From assembly GCF_009709675.1 (NCBI RefSeq), contig NZ_WMLB01000014.1, positions 1 to 36,812 of the forward strand: 36,812 nucleotides of DNA, in the 5' to 3' direction. The position numbers and the translations under genes were made by a program. Positions 26,092 to 35,062 of the stretch are shown one piece after another. Numbering within the stretch: position 1 is the first letter of the stretch; each line of letters starts with the position of its first letter. Under the pieces are notes generated by a model, which saw only the letters and a program-made list of their open reading frames with translations, did not search any database and had not been told where the DNA came from. The stretch comes from Agromyces bracchium. Lineage in GTDB: Bacteria > Actinomycetota > Actinomycetes > Actinomycetales > Microbacteriaceae.

Positions 26092-27786
26092 ATGCCCGTG
26101 CGGCACACTGGTGGGGTGGGCCGGTCGAGGATGACGCTGGGCATGCAGCTGCTGCTGCTGCAGGTCGCGATCGTGCTCACGACCGTCGTCGGCACGGGCG
26201 TGACGGCGATGCTCATCCAGGAGCAGCAGCTCCGCGAGGGCTACCAGGACCGGATGATCGCGGTGGCCCAGTCCGTCGCCGGGCTGCCGGTCATCCGCGG
26301 TGCATTCGATGACCCGGACCCCTCCGCGACGATCCAGCCGGTCGCCGAGGTGATCCGGAACGCCTCGGACGTCACCTACGTCGTCGTCGCGAACGAGGAC
26401 GGGATCCGCTACTCGCATCCCAACCCCGACCGCATCGGAGAGCGCGTCTCGACCGACCCGACGATCCCCCTGTCGGGCGAGGTCTACGTCGGCACGCAGA
26501 CCGGCACGCTCGGCGAATCGTGGCGCGTGAAGGTGCCGATCTTCGACGACGACGGCGACGTCATGGGGCAGGTGTCGGTCGGCATCCTCGAGTCCGAGCT
26601 GCGCGCCGACTTCCTCGGCGGGCTCGGAGGGCTCCTCGGCGCACTGGCCGTGGCGGCGCTCGTCGGCGTCGTCGGTTCGGCGTGGATCGGCCGCGTCATC
26701 CGCCGCCGCATCTACGGGCTCGAGCCCGATGAGATCCGCGCGATGCTCGAGACGCGGGAGGCCATGCTGCACGGCATCCGGGAGGGCATCGTCGCGGTCG
26801 ACGACCGGGGTCGTGTCGTCCTGATGAACGACGCCGCGGCGCGGCTGCTCGACGTCGAGGATCCCGAGCGGGTGCTCGGCATGCCCGTCGAGGAGGTGCT
26901 CGACGGCGACCTCGCCCGCTTCATCGCGTCGGGCGAGGACCGCGAGGCACCCGTGCTCTCGGGCGAGCGGGTGCTGCTCGTGCACGGCGACCGGGTCGCC
27001 GTCGACGGCCGGGAGGTCGGCTCGATCGCGATCCTGCGCGACCGCACCGAGCTCGAGACCACGCTGCGCGAGCTCGAGGGCGCGCAGAGCCTCGCCGAGG
27101 GGCTTCGCGCCCAGTCGCACGAGTTCTCCAACAAGCTCCACGTCGTCAGCGGCCTCCTCGAACTCGGCCACGTCGATGCCGCGATCGCGTTCATCCAGCG
27201 GGTCGGAAGCGGCGGCGCCCTCTCCACGCTCGGCGACCACGACGGCATCGCCGACGTCGAGACGGCCGCGCTCGTGCTCGCGAAGCGGTCGCGGGCGGGC
27301 GAGCTCGGGCTCGCCTTCGACCTCGACCCCCGGTCGCACCTCGACGCGACGACCGACGCGCGCGAGCGCATCGACCTCGTGACGGTGGTCGGCAACCTGG
27401 TCGACAACGCGATCGAAGCCTGCGTCCTGGGCGGACGCATCGAGCTGTCGATCCGCGACGACCTCGAGCCCGGCATGGTCGTCGTCCGCGTCGACGACGA
27501 CGGACCCGGCATCCCGCCAGAGCGGCGCGCCGCGATCTTCGAGCCCGACGTCAGCGGCAAGGCACCGGCGCCCGGCAAGGCGCGGCGCGGCATCGGACTG
27601 ACGATCGTGCAGCGCGTGACGGCGCGACTCGGCGGCGACGTGGCCGTCGACGCGTCGCCGGCCGGTGGGGCTCGATTCGTCGTGCGGCTGCCCCGGAATT
27701 CGGGCGCGACATCGGCCGCAGCGGCGCCGACGCGCTCGAGCGAGACGGATGCCGCGGCGACGCCAGCCTCGGGAGGTCGCCGATGA
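26092..27786 (+). CDS. CitA/DcuS-type sensor histidine kinase
   Basis: A 564-aa membrane kinase. A first helix (about 18-40) and a second (about 185-208) flank an extracytoplasmic Cache/PAS sensor of about 140 residues. Its RYSHPNP and GTLGESWRVKVPI elements resemble the carboxylate-binding CitA/DcuS fold. A cytosolic PAS (about 225-325), the DHp helix with phosphorylatable His343 in QSHEFSNKLHVVSGLLELG, and an ATPase with N-box Asn434 (GNLVDNAIEA), DDDGPGIPPE and RRGIGLTIVQR follow. The ATG is chosen for GGGAGG 7 nt upstream. It overlaps the regulator gene by 4 nt and is divergent from tctCBA, so that operon is the likely target. Confidence 0.92.
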   Translation: MPVRHTGGVGRSRMTLGMQLLLLQVAIVLTTVVGTGVTAMLIQEQQLREGYQDRMIAVAQSVAGLPVIRGAFDDPDPSATIQPVAEVIRNASDVTYVVVANEDGIRYSHPNPDRIGERVSTDPTIPLSGEVYVGTQTGTLGESWRVKVPIFDDDGDVMGQVSVGILESELRADFLGGLGGLLGALAVAALVGVVGSAWIGRVIRRRIYGLEPDEIRAMLETREAMLHGIREGIVAVDDRGRVVLMNDAAARLLDVEDPERVLGMPVEEVLDGDLARFIASGEDREAPVLSGERVLLVHGDRVAVDGREVGSIAILRDRTELETTLRELEGAQSLAEGLRAQSHEFSNKLHVVSGLLELGHVDAAIAFIQRVGSGGALSTLGDHDGIADVETAALVLAKRSRAGELGLAFDLDPRSHLDATTDARERIDLVTVVGNLVDNAIEACVLGGRIELSIRDDLEPGMVVVRVDDDGPGIPPERRAAIFEPDVSGKAPAPGKARRGIGLTIVQRVTARLGGDVAVDASPAGGARFVVRLPRNSGATSAAAAPTRSSETDAAATPASGGRR

Positions 27787-28472
27787 GCGACATCCGCGTC
27801 GTCATCGTCGACGACGACTTCGCCGTCGCGCAGGTCAACCGGGCGTTCGTCGACGCCCAGGCCGGCTTCACGGTCGTCGCGGAGGCGCACACCGGTGCGG
27901 CCGCACTCGAGGCGATCGAGCGGCACCGGCCGCACCTCGTGCTCCTCGACGTCTACCTGCCCGATCTCGGCGGCCTCGACGTGCTTCGACGACTTCGCGC
28001 GTCGGGCGACGAGGTCGAGGTCATCGCCGTGACGGCTGCGCGCGATCTCGACACCGTGCGACAGGCCCGACTGCTCGGCGTGCGGCACTACCTCGTCAAG
28101 CCCTTCTCCGGCGCGACCCTGGTCGAGCGACTCGACGACGTGCGCCGCGGCATCGCCGCCGACCGTGCGGCTCCCGCGCGGGCGCTCGACCAGCACGGCG
28201 TCGACCGCATCCTCGGCGGGACGACGAGCACGATGCGCCGGGTCGCCCTCCCGAAGGGACTCTCGCAGGTGAGCCTCGACCGTGTCGCCGCCGGCCTCGC
28301 GGCGCGCCACGCCGACGCATCCGCAGCCGAGATCGCCGAGGCGCTCGGGATGTCGCGCGTGAGCGCGCGTCGCTACCTCGAGCACCTCGTGGCGAGCGGC
28401 GCCGCCGAGGTCGCGCCGAGATACGGCAGTGCCGGCCGCCCGGAGCACCGGTACCGGATGCCGCCGCGCTGA
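27783..28472 (+). CDS. CitB/DcuR-type response regulator
   Basis: A 229-aa regulator. Receiver: Asp10-Asp11, phospho-acceptor Asp56 in LVLLDVYLPD, and the switch Lys in YLVKPF near residue 107. The C-terminal DNA-binding part (about 165-225) contains a helix-turn-helix, SAAEIAEALGMSRVSARRYLEHLVASG, ending in a GRPEHRYRM motif typical of CitB-family regulators. The ATGA overlap couples it to the kinase. It probably binds the divergent spacer to control tctCBA. It ends 19 nt from the convergent cinA stop. Confidence 0.92.
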   Translation: MSDIRVVIVDDDFAVAQVNRAFVDAQAGFTVVAEAHTGAAALEAIERHRPHLVLLDVYLPDLGGLDVLRRLRASGDEVEVIAVTAARDLDTVRQARLLGVRHYLVKPFSGATLVERLDDVRRGIAADRAAPARALDQHGVDRILGGTTSTMRRVALPKGLSQVSLDRVAAGLAARHADASAAEIAEALGMSRVSARRYLEHLVASGAAEVAPRYGSAGRPEHRYRMPPR

Positions 28473-28491
28473 CGCGGCCCGCAGCCGGAGG

Positions 28492-29025
28492 TCAGTTGCG
28501 CTCGCGCACGCGCGCGAGCGCCGCGTCGATCGCGGCCCGCACGGTCGCCGCGCGGATCGCGTCGCGCCCGCCCGCGCCGGCGAGCTGGAGGGCGATCGCG
28601 TCGGCGCCGTCGGCCGTCGCGACGCCGATGTAGACCGTGCCGACCGCCTTCCCGTCCTGCGGGTCGGGTCCGGCGACGCCCGTGGTCGCGAGCCCGAGGT
28701 CGGCCGGGCGGTCATCGACCGCGAGGGCGCTCCTCACCCCGTCGGCCATCCGCCGCGCGACCTCGGGGTGGACGGCGCCCACGGCCGCGAGCAGGTCGGC
28801 CGGAACGCCGAGCAGCGAGCGCTTCACTGACGTGTCGTAGGCGACGATGCCGCCGTTCACCACGACGGACGCGCCGGGGATGCGGGTCAGCTCGGCGGTC
28901 ACGAGACCACCCGTGAGCGATTCGGCCACCGCGATGCGAAGGCCCCTCCGGGTGAGTTCCGCGATGAGCTCGGCGGCCGGGTCGGCCGTCGCATCGGCGG
29001 CGGGCGGCATCCGCTCGTCGCTCAC
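28492..29025 (-). CDS. cinA: CinA C-terminal domain nicotinamide-nucleotide amidase
   Basis: A 177-aa protein with only the C-terminal CinA (PncC amidohydrolase) domain. Family motifs: IAVAESLTGGLVTAEL, VVNGGIVAYDTSVKRSLLGV and TTGVAGPDPQDGKAVGTVYIGV. It deamidates NMN to NaMN in pyridine-nucleotide salvage; the N-terminal molybdopterin-like half of full CinA is absent, as normal in this group. The GTG start lies 23 nt after the pgsA stop. In related genomes clgR follows directly; here the tct/cit block intervenes. Confidence 0.92.
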   Translation of the reverse strand: MSDERMPPAADATADPAAELIAELTRRGLRIAVAESLTGGLVTAELTRIPGASVVVNGGIVAYDTSVKRSLLGVPADLLAAVGAVHPEVARRMADGVRSALAVDDRPADLGLATTGVAGPDPQDGKAVGTVYIGVATADGADAIALQLAGAGGRDAIRAATVRAAIDAALARVRERN

Positions 29026-29048
29026 CGCACGTCACCCACCGAGCCGGC

Positions 29049-29651
29049 TCACTTGGACTCGGCCCGGTGCTCGCGCGCGAGCCGGATCGCGTCGCGCACG
29101 TACAGCAGGCCCGACCAGACGGTGAGCACGAGCGCGACCGCCATCGCCGCCCAGTTCACCCAGAGGATCCAGTCGCCGAGGAACGTCCAGAGCGGCGTCA
29201 GGAACAGCGAGATCGCGATCGCCTGCGCGAAGGTCTTCGCCTTGCCGCCCGACGAGGCCGGAACCACCGTGCCCCGGCGCAGCTCGACGAGCCGCCAGAC
29301 CGTGATGCCGACCTCGCGGACGACGATGAGGATCGTCACCCACCACCACAGCTCGCCGAGGATCGACAGGCACACGAGCGCACCGCTCGTGAGGAGCTTG
29401 TCGGCGATCGGGTCGAGGATCTTGCCGAGGTCGGTGACGAGTCCGCGCGAACGGGCGAGGTGCCCGTCGACCCAGTCGGTCGAGATCGCCACGATGAAGA
29501 TGACGGCCGCCCACCACCGCATCGGGCCGTCGGCCCCACCGTCGGCGAGCAGCAGCCAGAAGAAGATCGGCGCCATGACGATCCGGACGATCGTGATCGC
29601 GTTCGGGAGGTTCCAGTTCGAGCTGCGATCACGGCCAGCGGCATCGGTCAT
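29049..29651 (-). CDS. pgsA: CDP-diacylglycerol-glycerol-3-phosphate phosphatidyltransferase
   Basis: A 200-aa CDP-alcohol phosphotransferase with about five membrane helices. The catalytic signature D-x2-DG-x2-AR-x8-G-x3-D-x3-D is complete in TDWVDGHLARSRG and LGKILDPIADK. The opening NLPNAITIVRIVMAP is typical. It makes phosphatidylglycerol phosphate, a precursor of PG and cardiolipin. TAGGCT ends 6 nt before the ATG, so it is probably leaderless, although only 20 bp separate it from ftsK. cinA follows in the same operon. Confidence 0.94.
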   Translation of the reverse strand: MTDAAGRDRSSNWNLPNAITIVRIVMAPIFFWLLLADGGADGPMRWWAAVIFIVAISTDWVDGHLARSRGLVTDLGKILDPIADKLLTSGALVCLSILGELWWWVTILIVVREVGITVWRLVELRRGTVVPASSGGKAKTFAQAIAISLFLTPLWTFLGDWILWVNWAAMAVALVLTVWSGLLYVRDAIRLAREHRAESK

Positions 29652-29657
29652 GGCCTC

Positions 29658-29663
29658 AGCCTA
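29658..29663 (-). promoter_or_regulatory. Leaderless -10 of pgsA
   Basis: TAGGCT, 6 nt (GAGGCC), ATG, placed within 20 bp of the ftsK stop. Confidence 0.6.
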
Positions 29664-29671
29664 GCCGTCGG

Positions 29672-32560
29672 TCAGTCGCGGCCGGTGAGGCCCCAAGCGT
29701 CCTCGTCGCCGTCGGCCTCGACCTCCTCGAGGCCCTCGGGGATGCGCCCGACGGGGTCGTCGTAGCGGTCGTCGACGTCCTCGGGCGACGCGGTCGCAGC
29801 GGGCGCGGCCGCGGCAGGCGCAGGCGCGGGCGGGGCGGATGCCGCGGCCGGCGCCGCCGGCTCCTCGCCGCGCAGCTTCGCGAGCACTCCCGGCAGCTGC
29901 TCGGGCGTCACGAGCACGTCGCGGGCCTTGGAGCCCTCGGACGGGCCGACGATCTCGCGCGACTCGAGGAGGTCCATCAGGCGACCCGCCTTGGCGAAGC
30001 CGACGCGGAGCTTGCGCTGCAGCATCGACGTCGAGCCGAACTGCGTGGACACCACGAGCTCGGCCGCCGCGAGCAGCAGCTCGAGGTCGTCGCCGATGTC
30101 GGAGTCGATCTCCTTCTTCTCGACGGCCGCCTCGACATCCTTGCGGTACTCGGGGCGGGCCTGCCGGGTGACGTGCTTCACGACCCGGTCGATCTCGGTC
30201 TCGGTGACCCACGCACCCTGCACGCGGATCGGCTTCGAGGCGCCCATGGGCAGGAACAGCGCGTCGCCCTGGCCGATGAGCTTGTCGGCGCCCGGCTGGT
30301 CGAGGATGACGCGCGAGTCCGTGACGCTCGTGACCGCGAACGCGAGCCGCGACGGCACGTTGGCCTTGATGAGGCCCGTGACGACGTCGACCGAGGGCCT
30401 TTGCGTCGCGAGGACGAGGTGGATGCCCGACGCGCGCGCGAGCTGCGTGATGCGCACGATCGAGTCCTCGACGTCGCGCGGGGCGACCATCATGAGGTCG
30501 GCGAGCTCGTCGACCACGACGAGGAGATACGGATAGGGCTTCAGTTTCCGCTCGCTGCCGGCCGGCAGCTTGATCTCGTCGCCCACCACCGCCGCGTTGA
30601 AGTCGTCGATGTGGCGGAACCCGAACGACGCGAGGTCGTCGTACCGCATGTCCATCTCCTTCACGACCCACTGCAGCGCCTCCGCCGCCTTCTTGGGGTT
30701 CGTGATGATCGGCGTGATGAGGTGCGGTACGCCGGCGTACGGCGCGAGCTCGACGCGCTTCGGATCGATGAGCACCATCCGCACCTCGGACGGCTTGGCG
30801 CGCATCAGCAGGCTCGTGATCATCGAGTTCACGAAGCTCGACTTTCCGGAGCCGGTCGAACCGGCCACGAGCAGGTGCGGCATCTTCGCGAGGTTCGCGA
30901 CGACGTAGCCGCCGCCCACGTCCTTGCCGACGCCGATCGTCATCGGGTGCTTGGCGTTCACCGCAGCGCCCGATCGGAGCACGTCGCCGAGCGTGACCGT
31001 CTCGCGGTCGGCGTTCGGGATCTCGACGCCGATCGCCGACTTGCCCGGGATGGGCGAGAGGATGCGCACCTCGTTCGATGCGACCGCGTACGAGAGGTTC
31101 TTCGACAGCGCGGTCACGCGCTCGACCTTGACGCCCGGTCCGAGTTCGATCTCGTACTGGGTCACCGTCGGCCCGCGCGAGAATCCCGTGACCTTCGCGT
31201 CGACGCCGAACTGCTCGAGCACGCCCGTGATCTGCCGGACGACCTCGTCGTTCACGGCCGAGCGGGTCTTCGCGGGCGCGCCCGCCGCGAGGGTCGACGA
31301 GGAGGGCAGGTGGTACGGCCGGTCGGGCAGGTCGTCGCCCGCCTCCTCGACGGATGCCGCGGGCGCGGCCGCCGCCGAGGCATCGCCGGCTCCGGCCGCG
31401 AGCCCGGCCGCCGCGCCGGCGGGCGCCAGCACTTCGGTCGCCCCGGCGTCGTCGCCCCGGAGACCCGTGCCATTGCCGGCGACCTCGCCCGTGAAGCGCT
31501 GCAGCGCGGACTCCGCGCGCTCCAGGTCGTCGATCACACCCGCCCCGTACGGATCGGCCGGACGGACGCCCTCGAGGGGCGTCTCGAAGCTGCCGGCCGC
31601 GGAGCCCTCGCCGAACACCTCGGTGATGCCGTCGGCGCCCGCGTCGGTGAACTCGGGGTCCTCCTCGCGGTTCGACGCGTTGCGGCGCCACCATGGCAGC
31701 ATCCCGCCGGAGGGCGCCTCGTCGTCGATGCCGTCGAGCTCGACCTGTTCGGAGCGGTCGGCCTTCGACCGGCGCTTCGGCTTGGCCTCGGCCGCGGCCG
31801 CGGCCGTCTGCGCGTCATCCGCACCGCCGTCGAGCGCGCCGAACAGCCAGGCGTACAGCTCGCGGAAGCGCTGCGGGATCCGGTTCGGCGGCGTCTTGGT
31901 GAGGATGAGGAGCGACAGCAGCACGAGGAGGACCAGCACGATTCCGGCGCCGACCTCGGTGATGAGGAGGATCAGCGGCTCCGCGAGCATCCAGCCGAGG
32001 ATGCCTCCCGCGCCGGCCAGCACCGGCATCCCCTCGCTCGGCGACGGCTGGCCGCCGAACAGGTGGCAGAGCCCGGACACGGTGATGAGCAGCATCCCGA
32101 GGCCGATGCCGATGCGCGTGTTGTCGTGCACCGAGCTGGGGTGGCGGAAGAGCCAGACGGCGAACATGAGCATCACGACCGGCAGGGCGAAGGCCACGCG
32201 ACCGAAGAGCCCGCCGAACGTGTAGGCGTCGAGGGTCTGCGCGACGGGGTCGTTGATGAAGAACCACTCGACGATCGCGCCCGACACCGCGAGTAGGACG
32301 AGGAAGAAAGGCAGGCCGTCGCGGCGCTCCTCCTTCGCGAGGGTCTCGGGGCCGAGCGCACGGGCCGCGCCGCCGGTCAGGTGGGCGAGCCCCATCCAGG
32401 CGCGGACGACGACCCCGGGACCATCGGACTTCTGGGGTGCGTTGCGCGCCGCGCGCGTCGACGTGCGCTTCGCCGGCAGCTTCTTCGTGGGGGCGGTGCG
32501 CGTCGACGAGCGCCCGGACGCGCCGGAGGCGCGACCGTTCGACCTGGTGCTCGTAGCCAT
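29672..32560 (-). CDS. ftsK: DNA translocase FtsK
   Basis: A 962-aa FtsK/SpoIIIE. A basic, Ala/Lys-rich N-terminus (~50 residues) precedes four or five membrane helices (about 78-215), a low-complexity Ala/Asp linker (about 225-430), and the hexameric motor with Walker [11 protein letters not shown] (near 565) and Walker [11 protein letters not shown] (near 685). The C-terminal gamma winged helix, which reads KOPS, is near 835-900 ([29 protein letters not shown]). The tail is Pro/Ala-rich. It clears chromosome arms through the septum. TAACGT ends 7 nt before the ATG with no ribosome site, so leaderless initiation is likely. Confidence 0.96.
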   Translation of the reverse strand: MATSTRSNGRASGASGRSSTRTAPTKKLPAKRTSTRAARNAPQKSDGPGVVVRAWMGLAHLTGGAARALGPETLAKEERRDGLPFFLVLLAVSGAIVEWFFINDPVAQTLDAYTFGGLFGRVAFALPVVMLMFAVWLFRHPSSVHDNTRIGIGLGMLLITVSGLCHLFGGQPSPSEGMPVLAGAGGILGWMLAEPLILLITEVGAGIVLVLLVLLSLLILTKTPPNRIPQRFRELYAWLFGALDGGADDAQTAAAAAEAKPKRRSKADRSEQVELDGIDDEAPSGGMLPWWRRNASNREEDPEFTDAGADGITEVFGEGSAAGSFETPLEGVRPADPYGAGVIDDLERAESALQRFTGEVAGNGTGLRGDDAGATEVLAPAGAAAGLAAGAGDASAAAAPAASVEEAGDDLPDRPYHLPSSSTLAAGAPAKTRSAVNDEVVRQITGVLEQFGVDAKVTGFSRGPTVTQYEIELGPGVKVERVTALSKNLSYAVASNEVRILSPIPGKSAIGVEIPNADRETVTLGDVLRSGAAVNAKHPMTIGVGKDVGGGYVVANLAKMPHLLVAGSTGSGKSSFVNSMITSLLMRAKPSEVRMVLIDPKRVELAPYAGVPHLITPIITNPKKAAEALQWVVKEMDMRYDDLASFGFRHIDDFNAAVVGDEIKLPAGSERKLKPYPYLLVVVDELADLMMVAPRDVEDSIVRITQLARASGIHLVLATQRPSVDVVTGLIKANVPSRLAFAVTSVTDSRVILDQPGADKLIGQGDALFLPMGASKPIRVQGAWVTETEIDRVVKHVTRQARPEYRKDVEAAVEKKEIDSDIGDDLELLLAAAELVVSTQFGSTSMLQRKLRVGFAKAGRLMDLLESREIVGPSEGSKARDVLVTPEQLPGVLAKLRGEEPAAPAAASAPPAPAPAAAAPAATASPEDVDDRYDDPVGRIPEGLEEVEADGDEDAWGLTGRD

Positions 32561-32567
32561 GCGCCCA

Positions 32568-32573
32568 ACGTTA
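32568..32573 (-). promoter_or_regulatory. Leaderless -10 of ftsK
   Basis: TAACGT, 7 nt (TGGGCGC), ATG. Confidence 0.5.
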
Positions 32574-32674
32574 CGGCCCGCCGCCGACGCGGCCCGGGAA
32601 GCCGGTCGAGTGTCGGCGCAGTCGGTGCGGTCTGCGCGACGCCGCCCGGCCGCCGGCCGCCGCCGCCGCGAGTG

Positions 32675-33166
32675 TCAGCGCAGCAGCCGCACCATGGTGT
32701 CGCGACCCTCGGCCGACGCGATCACCGAGAAGCCCTCCGACCGGTACAGGTCATGCGCGAAGTTGCCGTGCTCGACCGAGAGCGCGAGCCGCGCGTACCC
32801 GCCGGCCCGGGCGTCCTCCGTGAGCGCCCGCAGCAGCGCACGCCCGAGACCCTGGGCCCGCCACAGCGGTCTCACGCCGATGATGAGCTCGGGGACTCCG
32901 GTCGCGACGAAGCCCATCGAGGGTCGGTCGGCGCCGAACAGGCGGTACCAGGCGGCGCCCACCGGGCGCCCCTCCGGATCGACGGCGACGACACCCCGAT
33001 CGGCGGGGCGCTGCCACCCCGAGATGTAGGCGGCGTGCGTGGCATCGGCCAGGACGACCGGGCGCGGGCGCGCGGCATCCGCTCGCCAGTTCGCCGCCTC
33101 GACGACCATGTCGGCGAGGAAGCCGCCGTCCGCGGGGAGCGCGGACCTGATGGTGAAGGCCGCCAT
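32675..33166 (-). CDS. GNAT-family N-acetyltransferase
   Basis: A 163-aa GNAT protein. The acetyl-CoA-binding motif is IGVRPLWRAQGLGRALL around 97-113, followed by LALSVEHGNFAHDLYRSEGF, typical of motif B. Substrate cannot be told. Mycobacterium tuberculosis also has a GNAT (Rv2747, ArgA) near ftsK, but position and sequence differ enough that I would not equate them. TACCCT ends 6 nt before the ATG, so it is probably leaderless. A 34-bp palindrome separates it from rnj upstream, and ftsK starts 100 bp after its end. Confidence 0.88.
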   Translation of the reverse strand: MAAFTIRSALPADGGFLADMVVEAANWRADAARPRPVVLADATHAAYISGWQRPADRGVVAVDPEGRPVGAAWYRLFGADRPSMGFVATGVPELIIGVRPLWRAQGLGRALLRALTEDARAGGYARLALSVEHGNFAHDLYRSEGFSVIASAEGRDTMVRLLR

Positions 33167-33172
33167 GACCGG

Positions 33173-33178
33173 AGGGTA
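33173..33178 (-). promoter_or_regulatory. Leaderless -10 of the GNAT gene
   Basis: TACCCT, 6 nt (CCGGTC), ATG, downstream of the rnj terminator palindrome. Confidence 0.5.
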
Positions 33179-33204
33179 CGCGGGCCCTGTTACGGCGGTG
33201 TTTC

Positions 33205-33238
33205 GAGGGCGACGGATGCCGCGGCATCCGTCGCCCTC
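33205..33238. terminator. 34-bp perfect palindrome, rnj terminator
   Basis: Every base from 33205 to 33238 is symmetric, with GAGGGCGACGGATGCC as the left arm. It begins 17 nt after the rnj stop on the minus strand. With no loop bases it can form a cruciform or a hairpin with a small opened loop. No T-run follows. Confidence 0.75.
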
Positions 33239-33254
33239 ACTGCAGATCGTCGGG

Positions 33255-34931
33255 CTACGCCTCGATGACGAGCGGCACGAGCATCGGGCGGCGGCGCAGG
33301 CGCCGGTTCACCCAACTGCCGACCGTGCGGCGCACCGTCTGCTGCAGCGCGTGCGGGTCGCGCACGCCGTGGTGCGCGGCATCCGCGAGGGCCGCGACGA
33401 TCTTGGGCTTCACGTCCTCGAACACCGCGTCGTCCTCCGCGAAGCCGCGCGCGTGGATCTCGGGGCCGACGATGACCCGGCCGGTCGAGGCGTCCACCAC
33501 GACGATGACCGAGATGAAGCCCTCCTCGCCGAGGATCCGGCGGTCCTTCAGGTCGGCGTCGGTGATCTCGCCGACCGTCGAGCCGTCGACGTAGACGAAG
33601 CCGAGGTCGAGCTGGCCGACCACCTTCACCTCGCCCTCGCGCAGGTCGAGGACGGTGCCGTTCTCGGCGAGGAACGTGCGCTCGGCCGGGATGCCCGTGT
33701 CCTGCGCCAGGCGCGCGTTCGCGACGAGGTGGCGATACTCGCCATGCACCGGCAGCACGTTGCGCGGCTGCAGGATGTTGTAGCAGTACAGCAGCTCGCC
33801 CGCGGCCGCGTGGCCCGAGACGTGCACCTTCGCGTTGCCCTTGTGCACGACGTTCGCGCCGAGCTTCGTGAGCCCGTCGATCACGCGGTACACGGCGTTC
33901 TCGTTGCCCGGGATCAGGCTCGACGCGAGGATCACCGTGTCGCCCTCGCCGATCTCGATCTGGTGGTCGCGGTTCGCCATGCGGCTGAGCACCGCCATCG
34001 GCTCGCCCTGCGAGCCCGTCGACATGTACACGATCTTGTCGTCGGGGATGTCGCCGGCCTTCTTGAAGTCGACGAGCACGCCCTCGGGCACGTCGAGGTA
34101 GCCGAGGTCGGCCGCGATCGTCATGTTGCGCACCATGCTGCGGCCGAGGAGCGCGACGCGCCGGCCGTTCTGGTGCGCGGCATGCAGCACCTGCTGCACG
34201 CGGTGCACGTGGCTCGAGAAGCTCGCGACGATCACCCGCCGCGGCGATCGCGCGATGACCTCGTCGAGCACGGGCCCGATCGCGCGCTCCAACGGCGTGA
34301 AGCCCGGCACGTCGGCGTTCGTCGAGTCGACGAGGAACAGGTCGACGCCCTCCTGGCCGAGGCGCGCGAACTCGCGCAGATCGGTGAGGCGACCGTCGAG
34401 CGGCAGCTGGTCCATCTTGAAGTCGCCGGTCGCGAGCACCGTTCCGGCATCGGTGCGGATGGCGACCGCCAACGCGTCGGGGATCGAATGGTTCACCGCG
34501 ACGAACTCGAGCGCGAACGGACCGAGCTTCTCCGTCTGCCCCTCCTTCACGGTGAGGCTGTAGGGCGCGATGCGGTGCTCCTTCAGCTTCGCCTCGACGA
34601 GCGCGAGCGTGAGCTGCGAGCCCACGAGCGGGATGTCGGCGCGCAGCTTCAACAGGTAGGGCACGGCGCCGATGTGGTCCTCGTGCCCGTGCGTGAGCAC
34701 CACGGCGACCACGTCGTCGAGGCGTTCCCGAAGGAAGCCGAAGTCGGGCAGGATCAGGTCGACGCCCGGCTGGTGCTCCTCCGGGAAGAGTACGCCGCAG
34801 TCGACGATCAGCAGCTTGCCGTCGATCTCGAAGAGCGTCATGTTGCGGCCGACCTCGCCGAGGCCGCCGACCGGGATGACGCGGAGCGTTCCCGGTTCGA
34901 GCGGCTCGGGGTCGATGATCTCGTCGGGCAT
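33255..34931 (-). CDS. rnj: Ribonuclease J
   Basis: A 558-aa metallo-beta-lactamase/beta-CASP nuclease. The zinc motif HGHEDH is at 81-86 (His81, His83, Asp85, His86), with VDCGVLFPEE before it and SGHAAAGE plus PVHGEYRHL in the beta-CASP and C-terminal parts. Actinobacterial RNase J has both exo- and endonuclease activity and works in rRNA and mRNA maturation. ATG at 34931 has AGGAGG 5-6 nt upstream, so unlike many neighbours it has a leader. The dapA-rnj order is conserved in Actinobacteria. Confidence 0.96.
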   Translation of the reverse strand: MPDEIIDPEPLEPGTLRVIPVGGLGEVGRNMTLFEIDGKLLIVDCGVLFPEEHQPGVDLILPDFGFLRERLDDVVAVVLTHGHEDHIGAVPYLLKLRADIPLVGSQLTLALVEAKLKEHRIAPYSLTVKEGQTEKLGPFALEFVAVNHSIPDALAVAIRTDAGTVLATGDFKMDQLPLDGRLTDLREFARLGQEGVDLFLVDSTNADVPGFTPLERAIGPVLDEVIARSPRRVIVASFSSHVHRVQQVLHAAHQNGRRVALLGRSMVRNMTIAADLGYLDVPEGVLVDFKKAGDIPDDKIVYMSTGSQGEPMAVLSRMANRDHQIEIGEGDTVILASSLIPGNENAVYRVIDGLTKLGANVVHKGNAKVHVSGHAAAGELLYCYNILQPRNVLPVHGEYRHLVANARLAQDTGIPAERTFLAENGTVLDLREGEVKVVGQLDLGFVYVDGSTVGEITDADLKDRRILGEEGFISVIVVVDASTGRVIVGPEIHARGFAEDDAVFEDVKPKIVAALADAAHHGVRDPHALQQTVRRTVGSWVNRRLRRRPMLVPLVIEA

Positions 34932-35007
34932 GGGCCCTCCTCACGTTGCGGTGTTCAGTTCGGTGCGACCCTCGTGGTCGCGGATGTCTCGGTCGGGCGT
35001 TGCCCGT

Positions 35008-35055
35008 CGGATGCCCGGTCGGCGCGAAGCGTGCGGGGCCGGCCCGCGGCATCCG
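35008..35055 (-). terminator. Weak hairpin between dapA and rnj
   Basis: CGGATGCC (35008-35015) pairs with GGCATCCG (35048-35055) around a 32-nt GC-rich interior. It starts 8 nt after the dapA stop. The arms are the same GGATGCC word seen in the other two terminators. Confidence 0.45.
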
Positions 35056-35062
35056 TCGCCCG

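Noticed and set aside
32675..33166. ArgA-type glutamate N-acetyltransferase
   Set aside because: Position near ftsK recalls Rv2747, but nothing beyond the general GNAT motif supports that substrate.
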